Positions 12,360-23,759 are shown, counted from the first letter of the stretch. The stretch: 64,000 nt of DNA from Vesta saturnalis (GCA_036346205.1 JARFJB010002135.1:558001-622000), one strand, 5' to 3'. The notes: generated by a model not told the origin, from the letters alone. Program-made: numbers and translations.

Positions 12360-12860
12360 GGATCATTTTTTGATTTTTAACAATCATTTCTAAAACAGCT
12401 GTATATTTTAAAGATATAAAAATACCAACATATAAACCTTAAGGTAGGATTTAAGCGATGGTTCATTTTTTTTCAATATCTGAATAACGATTAACAATTT
12501 CTTAACATAAAGCAAAATAAATCAAAAAATTAATTAAATATGATTGAAAATGCGTAACTTTTATTACATTAGTTAATTAAATAGGATTGAAAATGCTTAA
12601 ACTGTATTGTCGAGAAGGAAAAGGAAGAGACTATGTATTTCATTCCCTCCACAAGGGAGAGGGCGGGCTGCTCGAGCTTTCAATCTCCTTCAGGGGGAAA
12701 ATACCACCCCACCAGTATTGTCGATATTTTTTAGAAGCAGGCGGCTTTGGAATTTTTTAAGTTAGCATCCAAACCTCCATTATTTTATATTTTTAAAGAA
12801 AATTTAATTATACATAACTTTTCTTTCTACAGTTTCTTAACATAACGCAAAACAATGTGA
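12360..12860. repeat. Dispersed repeat, also near 61.9-62.1 kb
   Basis: Seen: AAAGAAAATTTAATTATACA...TTTCTACAGTTTCTTAA near 12.79 kb matches 62.03-62.09 kb closely, and AATATCTGAATAACGATTA near 12.47 kb matches 61.99 kb. The block TTAATTAAATA...GAAAATGCGTAA occurs twice here and again at 15.93 kb, and GAAGCAGGCGGCTTTGGAATT occurs at 12.73 and 15.97 kb. The last two flank the Penelope-like element directly and suggest it lies within, or duplicated part of, this older repeat. Confidence 0.55.
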
Positions 12861-12894
12861 AAATGTAAACTTTCACCATTATTACACATAATAA

Positions 12895-13215
12895 AATACT
12901 TATATTTTTTGGGTTTTTTAATGGTGTATTTTTGTATTACACGATCTGAACGTTTCGATAACACTTACAGTTATCTTCGTCAGTAGTAAAATATATTAAA
13001 ATTGTTAAAGATGAAACAATTTTGTGAGAATTGAAAAATGAAAACATAAACATCAGCCTGCTATTAATATAACAGTTTGAGAAATGTATAAAGCCAAATG
13101 TAGAATTAAATTTTAGTAATGAATAACTACGTAATTAAAAATTAAATATTGTTAAATTGTCTTAAAGATGACAAATCAGCACACCCTCTAACGGTCGAAG
13201 GCTAACAATGAAAAA
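12895..13215 (-). repeat. Penelope-like element, left terminal arm (inverted)
   Basis: Seen: this arm is the reverse complement of 15570-15905 with high identity. Diagnostic landmarks are GTTATCTTCGTCAGTAG and CACACCCTCTAACGGTCGAAGG. Penelope-like elements carry terminal repeats that may be direct or inverted. The arm contains a hammerhead-like motif on the minus strand and ends at the start of the reverse transcriptase remnant. Confidence 0.8.
12935..12995 (-). ncRNA. Hammerhead-like ribozyme motif
   Basis: Seen on the minus strand: CTACTGACGA, an extra A, helix II GATAAC/GTTATC closing a TGTAAGT loop, then GAAACG and a short ACG...CGT stem. CUGACGA and GAAA match the conserved hammerhead core. 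The extra base before helix II and GTG in place of NUH at the expected cleavage site make self-cleavage doubtful for this copy. Confidence 0.5.
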
Positions 13216-14109
13216 TGTCAATCAAAAATTCGAAACATTGGCATTACAAAATACACCTAAAAAACCTTCGGTTTGGTATAGATATGTACATGAGTTTTTG
13301 GTTTTTATAAATGGAATACATCCTAGCATTCAGTTTACTATGGAAAAAGAAACTAATGAAGTTTACCATTTCTTGACATATCAATATCCAAAAATAATAA
13401 TTCACTATCTTTAAAGGTTTACAGAAAGCCGACACACACTGATAGATACCTTCATAAATTATTCAACCACCATCCACGTGTAAAAATTGGTGTAATTAAA
13501 TCTTTAGTATATCGAACAAAACGAATTTTCACCCTGAATTTTTGAAGGATGAATATAAATACTTATCAAAATCCTTACCAGATAATGGATATTCACTTAC
13601 ATATATTAATAATGTTATTACACCTTCTAAACGTAACCTTAAAGAAAAACCAGTTCTTAATATTGGTACTGCTTTTCTTCCTTTTATAGCTAATGTTACA
13701 GATAGAATTGAAAAAATCCTAATTAAATATGGCATTACGGCTGTTTTTAAACCTACACGAAAAATTAAAGAACAGTTAAGATCACCTAAAGATGTTTCAG
13801 TATAAGTTGTCTTGTTTATGTGGAAAAGTATACATTGGAGCCACAAAACGTAGTTTTGATAGAAGACGTAAAGAACATATGAGATTTTGTAGATTAGGTC
13901 AACCAGAGAAGTCTGCGGTAGCTGACCATGCCTTAAATAATCTAAATCATGACATTCAATTTGACAATATGGAAATATGGTCAATTCAAACTGATTATTA
14001 TATTCTTTTACAACCTGAAGCTATTGAGATAAATAAACACCCCAATAATCTCCGTTTAAATAGGTTTTGGCATTTTATAATTAAAAAAAGGCGTAATGAT
14101 ACGTCTTGA
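13208..14109 (+). pseudogene. Penelope-like reverse transcriptase / GIY-YIG endonuclease, 5'-truncated
   Basis: Seen: INGIHPSIQFTMEKETNEVY and HFLTYQ, then LKVYRKPTHTDRYLHKL-type sequence, are the RT C-terminal region; LPFIANVTDRIEKILIKYGI is the linker. From 13792 YKLSCLCGKVYIGATKRSFD RRRKEH is the GIY-YIG nuclease with its Arg, followed by ADHALNNLNHDI and EAIEINKHPNN, where EAIEI holds the metal-binding Glu. The YADD core and upstream RT are missing. Frames break at about 13.41, 13.54 and 13.80 kb. Known: this RT plus GIY-YIG fusion is unique to Penelope-like elements. It lies between inverted arms, with a nested hAT element downstream. Confidence 0.9.
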
Positions 14110-14295
14110 TTTTGATTATAATTTTGATTTTTGGTATGTCTAGGTTTTTGCTGTGTTTTTCCTAGAGCTTGAAGCAAACGCTTTACCAATTATATGTTAA
14201 ATTACATCAGCATTATAATTTAACATAAGTAGTTGAAATTAAAATTAAAAAAATTACATAAAAGGTTCTGCATTATGCTTTTCATTGTTAATAAC

Positions 14296-15396
14296 TAAAG
14301 CTTGGGAAATATGCAAAAGGCATATAAAGTGCATATAAGCATATTTTGACAAAATTTTATAAATGCATATGCATTTATTAAAAGTGCATATTTTGAGCGA
14401 TTTTCAGAATGAAATCGCAAAAAAAATTTAATTGTGCTTATTTCTTTGTGAACAGGTAAAGTAAGTACCTACGCCCTGCTAAGCGATAAACCGGATGCCG
14501 CCGTAAAAATAATATTATGGGTTTTAATAAAGGAATTTTCGTAATTTGTATTATGAAAATCGTCCTTGATTTTTATGAAGCGAAATCTAATGATTTTAGC
14601 CAATAAAATCATTTGCTGCCAGCCCCATTTAAATTTAAGGTTCGAAGAAAAAACTTGCATTTACTTTATTTAGTTTTATAAAAAAAACGTGTAGATGTTT
14701 TCAAGAATCCATTATTAAAATGCCACTTGCACATATCAAAATAAATTTTGTTCATATTGCTTCGTCAGTTACTAAATTAGAAGAACGTAATATTTCACTG
14801 GACCAAAGTATTGAAATCATTAACTCAGTTGACAATAGAATTAAACATCTTGGAAAAAATAATAAAATTACGAAAAATTTTGCAGCGTGTTAAAAAAAAA
14901 TTAAGGTTATCAAACACTTGCACATATAAATAGTATTATTAAAGGGAATGTTTGCATTTAATTTACAGTTAGAACCCTGTTTAATAAATAAATTTCAATT
15001 TGCTCCATTGATATCTTGTGGAACGCACTTTTCCGCCTACAAATTAGTGTTAACCGATAGACGGCAAAGTTTTACTTTAGACAGCTTAGAAAAACACTTA
15101 ATAGTATATTGTTTTAACAGAAATAAATAAAGGGTTATAATTTAAAATATAGTAATTATTATTTATTAATAAATAAACAAAATAATCTATTATACTTATT
15201 TTTTGTATATTTTGTGTATAGGTAGTTCTTACAATATATTATATATAAATATAAGGCAAAATGAATATTTATTTCGTTGTTTTATTATGTATACTAAAAT
15301 GCATAAAAGCATATTTTAGTGCTTATTTTGAATGTTTTTGGTGCATATTTGCATGCATATTTTACGGTTTTTTCAGTTCATACTTCCCGAGCTTTA
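14296..15396 (+). mobile_element. Nested 1.1-kb hAT derivative with target duplication
   Basis: Seen: the ends are TAAAGCTTGGGAAATATG and, reversed, TAAAGCTCGGGAAGTATG, an 18-bp inverted repeat with two mismatches. TAATAAC directly flanks both ends (14289-14295 and 15397-15403), matching the roughly 8-bp duplications of hAT elements. Subterminal DNA is rich in GCATAT words. Inside is only the C-terminal part of a hAT transposase. It was inserted after the Penelope-like element, between its endonuclease and right arm. Confidence 0.85.
14700..15127 (+). pseudogene. hAT transposase C-terminal remnant (CGGBP-like type)
   Basis: Seen: SSVTKLEERNISLDQSIEII and NSVDNRIKHLGKNNKI, then after frame breaks LINKFQFAPLISCGTHFSAY followed by KLVLTDRRQSFTLDSLEKHL and IVYCFN before a TAA. 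The last block corresponds to the hAT C-terminal dimerisation region of CGGBP-like transposases, where the usual pattern is APLTS..ERSFS.YK..L.DRR. Most of the catalytic domain is absent. The N-terminal half of the same subfamily is present separately at 25.65-26.46 kb. Confidence 0.7.
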
Positions 15397-15569
15397 TAAT
15401 AACACTTGCACTTATTGACAAAGCTATTTCTTTGTTAGATTTAACTAGGTTATTTTAATCGATGTCATGTTTATATTTGTGAATGCTTCTATCATTTTCA
15501 AATTGAAGTTTATCACAACTTTACACATACAACATAACTTGATTAAAATTTTGTTAAAAATGTTTTTGG

Positions 15570-15905
15570 GCTGACATTTTTCATTGTTAGCCTTCAACCG
15601 TTAGAAGGTGTGCTTATCTGTCATCTTTAAGACAGTTTAATAATATTTAATCTTTAATGATCTAGTTATTCTTTACTAATATTTAATTCTATAGTCGGCT
15701 TTATAAATTTCTCAAACTGTTATATTAATAGCAGGCTGATGTTTATGTTTTAATTTTTCAATTTTCACAAAAATCTGTCAACATCTTTAACAATTTTAAT
15801 AGATATTACTACTGACGAAGATAACTGTAAGTGTTATCGAAATGTTTAGATTGTATAATATAAAAATACACCATTAAAAAAAACAAAAAAGGTAAGTATT
15901 TTATT
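15570..15905 (+). repeat. Penelope-like element, right terminal arm
   Basis: Inverted partner of 12895-13215, from TGACATTTTTCATTGTTAGC to TACACCATTAAAAAA. Identity is high but not complete, so the insertion is not recent. The arm carries the hammerhead-like motif on the plus strand. Confidence 0.8.
15800..15862 (+). ncRNA. Hammerhead-like ribozyme motif
   Basis: Seen: ACTACTGACGA, extra A, GATAAC/GTTATC helix with a 7-nt loop, GAAAT, then TGTTTAGATTGTA. A GTA triplet (fits NUH) sits where cleavage would occur, and downstream TAATA can partly pair with upstream TACTA as helix I. This arm fits the hammerhead pattern better than the left arm, although it also has the extra base before helix II. 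Confidence 0.5.
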
Positions 15906-16019
15906 AAAGCATAATAAGTTTAAAAATTAATTAAATAGGGTGAAAATGCGTAAACTGTATTATCGAATTTTATAGAAAGAAGCAGGCGGCTTTGGAATTT
16001 TTTTTAAGTGAGCATCAAG

Positions 16020-17800
16020 ATGTCTATCTATTAACCTGACATGGAGTTTCAACGTCCATCTGACATAGATTATTGTTTTTGTTTTTACAATGTTGCCTAC
16101 TTTCGTTATGGAAAAAAGAGATTATTATTAAAATTATTTAATTTCTTTTAATTTCCACTTTGTAGGTTGGTATAGGTCGTGTGTTGTTCGACACCAGATA
16201 TTTTAGTAAGTAAAGTAAATATTGGAATTGTTGTATTTAAGTTCACATACTGTTAGTTTTTTAAAATAGACAAAAAATCTGATTTGTTTTACATTCACAT
16301 ATAAAGATTGTTCATTAAAGATTTTAAGTAGGGTATGTGAATTAATACGAGACGGAGCTCGTACAAGAAAGGTTCTGCTATTAGTTATTCTTTGATATTT
16401 AAGATATTCCCATAAAGACAATCATGAAACTGTATAACTAATATTAACCAATTTAAAGTGTTCAAAACCAAAGAAACTTTTCCATTCCAAATTTATACAT
16501 AACAATTAACAATGCAAGATTATAATCAATACCTATTAATTCTAATCCCATTCGACCTTTAATTCAAATCAATATTGTGTATAATCCATAGGATTGCCTC
16601 CAGAAAGTAATAAAGTGATAGAACGCCATTAACAAGAGAAAAAGAAAATCGATAGAAATTTTCCAGTAATGCAATATTTTATTGCCTTGTTATGTTAACG
16701 TCATAAGATTGTAACGTAAGAATCCTAAATCCTTAAACCTAGTAATGATTTGAGACGCATATGTATAACAGCCTCGAGTAAATCGCCAATTAAGGTGGTT
16801 TCTTATTACAACCCCTTTTTACAAAAGTGAATATTTTCCTTTCCGATTTTCACGTTAATTTAACCTAACAAGATCTAAAAAACTGTTCACTTATTGTAAT
16901 AACTAAAAAATATAAAATTTACATAAATACCTGAACCGGTTAGGTTGGTATTTGGCAAACACAAAATAAGTAGTACCTAGCCTTAATTCATATTGTAAGA
17001 TTTGAAATGAAACGGAAAGTTAATAAATCTCGGAATAAAATAATCGATCGTGCAAATTAGTTTTCTTCAATCATTTGGCATCAAGACGCACTTAAAAAGT
17101 CATGTGACGTCAATCTAAAACTTATTTATAATGTGAATATTATTGACATGATCTTATTAATCAGTTTTATATAAACAATAATGCTCAAATTATTTTTAGA
17201 ATTGATATGTATAACAAATTGTGTTTAATTAATTTTGGACACGTGGCTCAAATACCCAAAGAGACTCACATGTTTGAACTGGAGCTTGATCTGCAAAAAG
17301 TTGACATCCTTGATGAACACAAGTTAGTTCATTTAGGACATTAATTATTTTTCATTTTTTACACTCACAATAACTGCAATATAAAATTCCTAATTAACAG
17401 TTTATGTTTAAATCATGCCGTACTTTTTTCAAAATCTATTAGCATACTTACAAAATTACCTAATTTGCATCTCTTTACATTAACGCCATACAACGTTGAA
17501 TTCGTAAGAAAAAAACGGGGATTTTCATTGAACAACCGCTTTTTCCTTTAAACCAGACATCAATAATATTGTCAACATTTTATGATTGAGTCAGAACAGT
17601 ACTTATTACTTTACTTTAGGAAAACAATTTTCAATCCGGCATATTAGAAATCTAGTACTGTAATGATGAGCAAATATTAATTTTTGTGATTTATTAGTTG
17701 TTGGGTGCCATTTTGAGGTTATTTACTTCTTTTCTCATCGTTACAGATTCTATTTCTAGACATGCGCACTAATCTGAAGATTCTGGATCAATAAGCCGAA
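16020..17800. other. No gene seen
   Basis: AT-rich sequence without convincing coding frames, terminal repeats or tandem structure on either strand. Confidence 0.4.
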
Positions 17801-17879
17801 CCAAGCTGCTGGACTAATTAAGACCTTTTTTTTGTACTAAATTAGCCTTCGGAAGGTCATATCTGTGCTTTAACGAATA

Positions 17880-18015
17880 AGCGTGACCCATCGGTGGGTC
17901 ACAGCCATCGAAATGAGGCCTTTTGTGTAGCCACAGAATGCCTTGTGTGTACCACCGGTCGTTCACAGTTTTCAAACAAGACCTTTTGTCCGTACCACTG
18001 GTGAGTCACAGCTGC
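17880..18015. repeat. Short imperfect tandem repeat with hairpin
   Basis: Seen: about 60-bp units containing GCCTTTTGTGTAGCCAC, GCCTTGTGTGTACCACCGGT and GACCTTTTGTCCGTACCACTGG, with CACAG ends. The first unit holds GTGACCCATCGGTGGGTCAC, a strong hairpin. Confidence 0.55.
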
Positions 18016-18124
18016 ACTTTTTTTCAATTCCGTTATAATGAGTCATATTTACATAGTCCCAAGGAAAATTCGAGAAATTCGTAGTTATTACGCAATGATT
18101 AAAAAATACTATGGCATAATTACC

Positions 18125-18770
18125 GGTGTGAAGTTAGCCCTCAAAGTTTAAAATGTTTTTGTTGAAATTGTTTATTGGCCGATTATTTGTATTAGTTGAC
18201 CATTTTTTATCGTTTGTTGGTGATTAGGAATTAATTTTTCCAATCGTTAATTGGATGTTGGTTGGTTATATTTTGATATTTATTGGTTACTACAATTTTC
18301 TCAATTAAATTGTTTTAATTAGGCATGAAGTTGGCCCTCAAGGTTAAAATTTTGCATTTTTTTGTTGCAATCGATACTTGATCATTCGTTGGTGATTGGC
18401 TTTTTCTTGTCGTTTGTTAGCACTTTCCCAATTAGAATTTTATTTTAGGTGTAAAATTAGCCCCCCCCCCAAGGTTGAAATTTTTTATTTTTTGCTATTG
18501 AAATCGTTTTTTTTGGTTATATATAGTCGTTTTTTGGTTATTAGAATCTTCCCGATTAAATTTTTTAATTTAGGCGTAAATTTTTTGCTATTGGTCGTTT
18601 GCTGCCATTTGTTAGGCATATTCTGTCGGTTGTTCGTTATTAGAATTTTCCTATTCTTAATTTAAACGTGAAGTCAGCCCTCCCAGGATAGATGTTGCAA
18701 TTATTTGTTGGCGTTTGTTAGCTGTTTATTGTCAGTTGTTGGTTATTAGAATTCAATTTTATTGTTTATT
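18125..18770. repeat. Diverged tandem repeat, about 100-190 bp units
   Basis: Seen: recurrent GTGAAGTTAGCCCTCAAAGTT-type starts near 18128, 18322, 18448, 18572 and 18665, each followed by T-rich sequence and a GTTTGTTGGTTATTAGAATTTTCC-type block. Unit lengths vary and one has a C10 run. The open frame across 18396-18665 is a by-product. Confidence 0.65.
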
Positions 18771-19170
18771 TATTTTTCACGTATTTGTAAGTGTGGGCGT
18801 GGATAGGTGTTTGTGTACTTGTTTGCATCTTAAATAGCTTATTTAGTTTCACTAATGAGTACGTTTGGGTAGTTTATTATTGTATGTTTAACTCCTTTGG
18901 AAAGTTTTCTTCTTGTTATGCGCAGGCTTGGTATTTTGGTGTTTGTTGGCTAGTTTCTTTTGTTTTGTAGGGATGCGTGTTTATATGTTTATTTGTTTCT
19001 GTATTTGTATCTTGAAAGTTAACATCTTTTGTGCTTACCTAATTGCTGGTTTCCTTCTTTGCATGTTTGACGGTTTACATATTTGGGTCTTTGCGTATGT
19101 GATTGTTTGCTACTAAATTATTGCATGTTTCAGTTATTTTGGAATATTGTCTTGCGTGCTTGGGGTTGGT
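18770..19170 (+). other. T/G-rich low-complexity sequence
   Basis: Strand-asymmetric T- and G-rich DNA with repeated TTTGTTTGTGT-like words. The 67-codon frame at 18913-19116 is rich in Cys, Phe and Val, as expected from composition, and no protein motif is recognisable. Confidence 0.45.
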
Positions 19171-19204
19171 AGGTGTATTTGTTGAGTAACTTACTAACTT
19201 TTAA

Positions 19205-19405
19205 ATTTCGACGCAAGATGGTGTTGCAAGCTATATGCTAACTTCTAATTATATCACAAGATGGCGCTCATCGCTTAAATTATACCACAAGAGGCCGCTA
19301 CAAACTGTATGCTAACCACAAAACGGCGCTCGTAGCATAAATTATACTACAAGATGGTGTTACAAACTGTATGCTAACTTCTAGTTATACGACACTATGG
19401 CACTA
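19205..19405. repeat. Minisatellite with CAAGATGGCG units
   Basis: Seen: AAGATGGTGTTGCAAGCTATATGCTAACTTCTAATTATA-type units of about 60 bp in two alternating forms (about 120-bp higher-order period), three to four copies, diverged. Confidence 0.65.
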
Positions 19406-19889
19406 TATTTACATCTAACTCTACAGAGGAGATAACGGATTGACTCATTAAAAGGGAGCGAGTGAGATGGTGAATTCTAGATGTCGAAAGGACCTTTTTT
19501 CAAAATGTTGAAAGAGATGCTACCAAAAGGATCTTAGATGCACCTACGAAAGCAAGATGGCGCATATCCAAAAAGGCACACGGGAAGTGAAACGTGTTGA
19601 CAGTATTGCGTAATGTGCAGAAGAATTACGTTAAACTGGATTGTGTGCGTGCGTGTGAGGATGCGCGCACGTGCGTGTACGCACTTTCGTGCGTGCATGT
19701 CTGTTTCTTAAAAGTTTTCAACTTTTAGCCTGAAACTTAAACATAAATTACTGCAGTGAATTTATTTCTAATAATATGTTTTTCATAAATACAAAGTGGT
19801 CAAATAAATCAAATTGCTATTTATGAAAACTTTCGAGACTGAAATGTTTGAAGCTCGTCGTACCAAAAATAAAACGTTAAAAAATACTT

Positions 19890-20660
19890 TTGGATTCAGG
19901 GTCCTCAAGGTGTTCAACTTTTGTTTAGAAATCTATTTATACTTTGCCAGTGAAAATGTTGTAAATATATAAACACAATGTTTATTTCTAAGAAAAAAAT
20001 TTGAATGTACAGTACGATCAAGTTAATGATGTTATGCTTATAGCCAAATATCTTTGAAGGTATTAAACCAATTAATAGTGAATTATTACAACTATTATAT
20101 CAAAGATAAAGCTGTTAAAAAAATGTAATGTTCATATTGCCCCAAAACCTTTAGCGAGAAATTAATTTTTTTTTTAATGAAATAATGTAATATACAAAAT
20201 CCTCACCGAAAGTCTGCAACTTTTAATTAGGAATGTACGTACATCTTTTTGCAAATGAAATTTTGTAAATATATAAACGTTTACCACAGAGCTCATTTCT
20301 AATAAAAAATGTTTTGTATGTCATCTAAATATACGTTATTTTTTTAATTTTTAGAATCGAATATTTTTGAAGTTATAAAACCAATTACTAATAAAACTTT
20401 ACGCACGTTGTAACAAATATAAAAATGTGAAAAAATAATATACAGGGTCCTCAGGGAAAGTTTGCAACTTTTATTTAGAAATGTAGTTACACATATTTGG
20501 AAATGGGAATCTTTATTTCTAATAAAAAAATTTGTATGTACAGGGCGGTCAAGTTAATAACTGCCAAATAGCCAAATATTTTTGAAGCTATTAAACCAAT
20601 TAATAACAAAACTTTACGCGCGTTGTAACAAATACAAAAATGTTAAAAAACTTTTATTTA
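19890..20660. repeat. Three diverged tandem units of about 210-300 bp
   Basis: Seen: each unit has CAGGGTCCTCA(A/G)GG...GCAACTTTTATTTAGAAATGT, then TTTCTAATAAAAAA, GTATGTACAGGGCGGTCAAG, and TTTTTGAAG(C/T)TATTAAACCAATTAATAA followed by ACTTTACGC(A/G)CGTTGTAAC. Related copies of the last block appear at 24.96-25.01 and 28.81-28.87 kb, next to the hAT remnants. The repeated TACAGGG words resemble mariner termini, so the units could derive from non-autonomous elements. Confidence 0.65.
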
Positions 20661-20663
20661 CAA

Positions 20664-20666
<3 letters not shown>

Positions 20667-20739
<73 letters not shown>
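20667..20739. repeat. (TA)n microsatellite
   Basis: About 36 TA units, directly followed by GCAGGGTGTTTAAAAA, the end of a mariner-like element. Confidence 0.95.
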
Positions 20740-20742
<3 letters not shown>

Positions 20743-21580
20743 GGGTGTTTAAAAAGATGCGGCAATATTAAAGGGAGTGACTGCCCAGGTCATTTTATAC
20801 AATAAAGTTCCTATAAACATAGGTCCGCAAACGCTTCGTTACCGACCTACAGCGTGTTGAAGTTTAATTTAAAAAAACAGTCAAAATTAGATTTTTCCAA
20901 AACGGCTTGAGATATCATAATGAAATTCTCAATAGCTGTGGGAGACGCATACTTTGCAATGCAACACGATGTTTCAGTCGTACCATTGGCGCGCGTATTG
21001 GCATGTCACAGGCTATTTTTCAAGAAAAAAGTAGGATGCCGCTGATTTCTCTAAAAATAAAAAATATTTTTTAATTCTTTGTTCAATTGTGAAGAAAAAA
21101 GCTGTCTTGACTTTTTATCGTACGACGTACCGTTTTTGAGTAAAAAATAAACATTTTAGTGCATGTCCATTTATTACAGAAAAAGTTTTAAAAATCAAGG
21201 GTTACATTCAAGGGCAAAAACAAATATTTCACCAAACCAAAAATTTTACCAACCAAAAACTGTTTAAAGTGGCCACCTCGAGCTCGGATGCAAGAATCCA
21301 ATCTTCTCCTCATTGACTGGCGAACTCTCTCAAAAACACCAGGAACTGTTTTAATTGAGTTTATACATGTGTATAGAGTGAATATTTTTGAACATTTCAA
21401 AAACAAGCTTATGTCAAAATGCACTTATTGATTTGAATTTCAGTTGTATTTTTACAATTTTAAGTCGTAATTCATCCAAAAGTAATTATTTTTCGTTTTT
21501 CATTATTTTTCATACCCAAAAGATAAGCATTTTAATTATGAGTGATAATCGGCAAAGTTTGCATTTTTTATGTACAGTAT
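20740..21580 (-). mobile_element. Mariner-like remnant, minus orientation
   Basis: Seen: GCAGGGTGTTTAAAAAGATG at 20740 is a terminus of the CAGGGTGT type abutting a (TA)n tract. The only coding part is the transposase C-terminus at 21254-21343 on the minus strand: PGVFERVRQSMRRRLDSCIR, then ARGGHFKQFL, the usual GGHFE(H/Q)L ending. Upstream coding sequence is lost near 21.37 kb. The element's 3' side faces left. Confidence 0.7.
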
Positions 21581-21584
21581 ACAG

Positions 21585-21899
21585 GGTGTCCGTTTTTCGA
21601 AAAAAAGAAAAAACAAGGAATCTAAATGTGTCATTAGCCATGGTACCTTAAACGCAAAAGATCCGTTTTGGATTTTTGCATTTTTATATCAAGTATTTTT
21701 TCTGAATACAATGATGTATCACACGTAGTAGTTCTGCCTTAAAGATAACAACGTTCGATTGCTTTAACAAAACAAAATGCCCGAAGAAAATAATTGTTAT
21801 TAAACGAAAAATGTTAAACACAAGAAGAAAAAATGGTAAAAAAATTACAGCAGGTGTTCAAATTGGCCACCCTCTACTTCAAGGCTTCATTGCTCTTGA
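21585..21899 (-). mobile_element. Second mariner-like 3' end remnant
   Basis: Seen: TATACAGGGTGTCCGTTTTTC starts at 21584, and on the minus strand 21845-21895 reads LEVEGGQFEHLL followed by stop, the extreme C-terminus of a transposase. The rest is replaced by LINE sequence from about 21.90 kb. Orientation matches the previous remnant, but the sequences differ enough to be a separate insertion. Confidence 0.6.
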
Positions 21900-22902
21900 G
21901 ACATCCCTTCTCCTGACGTTAGGGAAACATTTCTGGAGGCAATGTTTGGGAACTTGTCTTCGGTGTAGTTAGGATGTCGAAAGAGGATTTTTTGGGTTTT
22001 GGAGGGGTTGATGGACTCTCCGCCGGTTCGTCCATTTGGAAAAGTTCTGTAGGGTTTTGGATATGAGGCGGGAGGCCGTTTCGCTGTTCCGATTAACCGT
22101 CCAGAAGGCTGTGTCATCCGCAAACTGCGCAACGACTACTCCGGGTTGTGTAACTTCGGGAATCTCTGATGCAAAGATGGTGTAAAGGATAGGGGCTAAG
22201 GCAGAACCTTGCGGTACGCTTGCTGTAAGTTGAAAAGCATCGGAGAAGGTTTTCCCTACTTTTACCCGAAGTGACCGATTGGTCAGGTACGAGAGTAGGA
22301 GTTTAGAGAAGGAACCAGGAATGTTGAGGTTTCGGATCTTGTGCAGGAGACCGGCGTGCCAGACCCTGTCAAATGCTTGCTTAATGTCCAGAAACACAGC
22401 CAGATTTCATTGCTTGTGATTGAAGGCTCTAGTGGTCTCTGTAAGCAGTTTCAACAATAGATCGTGACACTTTCGGTTGGGACGGAAGCCGAATTGGCTA
22501 TTAGGAAGGTCATTGAATTCTACGTGGCTCCTGAGTCGCCTGGCTAGAATCTGCTCAAAGCATTTTCCGAGGCAACACAGGAGGGAGATTGGCCTATAGG
22601 AGGAGGGTGAGGTTAGGTGGCCGTGGGGTTTCGGTATGTTGACGGTGGAGGCTGCTTTCCAGTCCGTCGGGAAATGGAATAGGAGGGCTGTGTCGGGTAA
22701 GTGACGGAGGATTTTGCGATTTAGGCCGCCATGACCTGGGGCAGAGTTTTTTCCTTTTTTGAAATAAGTGTGAACCTGGTCGGGCGTGATGGGCCATAAA
22801 AGGATTCTCGTTATCGAGATGGATTTCAGGAAGATTAAGGTTGCGAAATTCTTCAAGGCGATCCTCAAAGTGCCTTGAACCGGTTATCGAATTGGGGATC
22901 AT
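21900..22902 (-). pseudogene. LINE reverse transcriptase (Jockey-like), frameshifted
   Basis: Seen across three frames: LEEFRNLNLPEIHLDNENPF, GPITPDQVHTYFKKGKNSAP (RT0/1), SSYRPISLLCCLGKCFEQIL (RT2), FNDLPNSQFGFRPNRKCHDL (RT3), LDIKQAFDRVWHAGLLHKI (RT4, first Asp), SVPQGSALAPILYTIFASEI (RT6) and FADDTAFWTV, where FADD replaces the usual YADD. The INPSKTQ palm/thumb block follows. The RT copies element RNA into DNA at the nicked target. Frame breaks at about 22.40 and 22.60-22.87 kb; compared with copy 2, several are single-base differences in homopolymers. Confidence 0.9.
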
Positions 22903-22904
22903 CT

Positions 22905-23709
22905 AGGATTGGAAAATGAATTGAGGTGGTGCCCAAAGAAATCGGCCTTTCCTTGGTCGGAGGAGATTAGGCTGCCCTGAAGGTCGGTTAGGTGGGATTT
23001 AGGGTTAACTTTTCTTTTTGTCAGTCTATCGAACTGTTGTTTCTATAATCTAACTGGGAGTTGGTGTTGGTCCAGAAGTCTTCGGCGTGTTTGTTTGCTT
23101 CTCGCCTGATTACAGAGATATCGACCGCTTCCGTAATTATGTGTAGGGGGAGCTGGACAAATTGAAGTTTTGACCAGTAGTGGTACGTGATTTGATGTGA
23201 TCGTGGTGCCTAGAAAGCACTCACGATCGAAATAGTGAGATATGGGTTCGAAAACTATGATATGATCTACTATTGAGGCACCTAAATGTTCGAAATATGT
23301 TGGCTGTGTGTTGGATTCGCAAGAGCGACAACTGCAACAGAACGGATGATAGCCTTACCATTGTCATTACTTGCGGTGCCACTGAATTGGATGTGGCGGG
23401 CATTGAAATCACCCAGGATAACTGTGTTAGGGAGGCTAGAGGCGTAGATTAAAGGTCATTGGATAGGGTGTTGTGGCCGGGCAGGTTGTAGTATAAAATA
23501 AATACTATAGGAGTAGAAAAGTGCACAATCGCAGCAACGCATTCGAGATGCTGTAGATGCGCAGGAAGTTGAAAATGAGTGGATGGGAAGCAATTTTTAA
23601 TTAAGACGGCGGTTCCGTATTGGCTATTGTTTACGTAGGTGTGAAATGTGTTGAAATTAAGTGTGCATCTGGGTGTGAGTTTTGTTTCTGTTATGGAAAG
23701 GATGTATAT

Positions 23710-23759
<50 letters not shown>

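Noticed and set aside
14290..15400. GCATAT-rich segments as a CRISPR-like or regulatory repeat
   Set aside because: No regular spacer structure; better explained as subterminal sequence of the hAT element.
18396..19116. Membrane-protein-like frames rich in Phe, Leu and Cys
   Set aside because: They follow T/G-rich repeat composition and show no conserved motif or gene structure.
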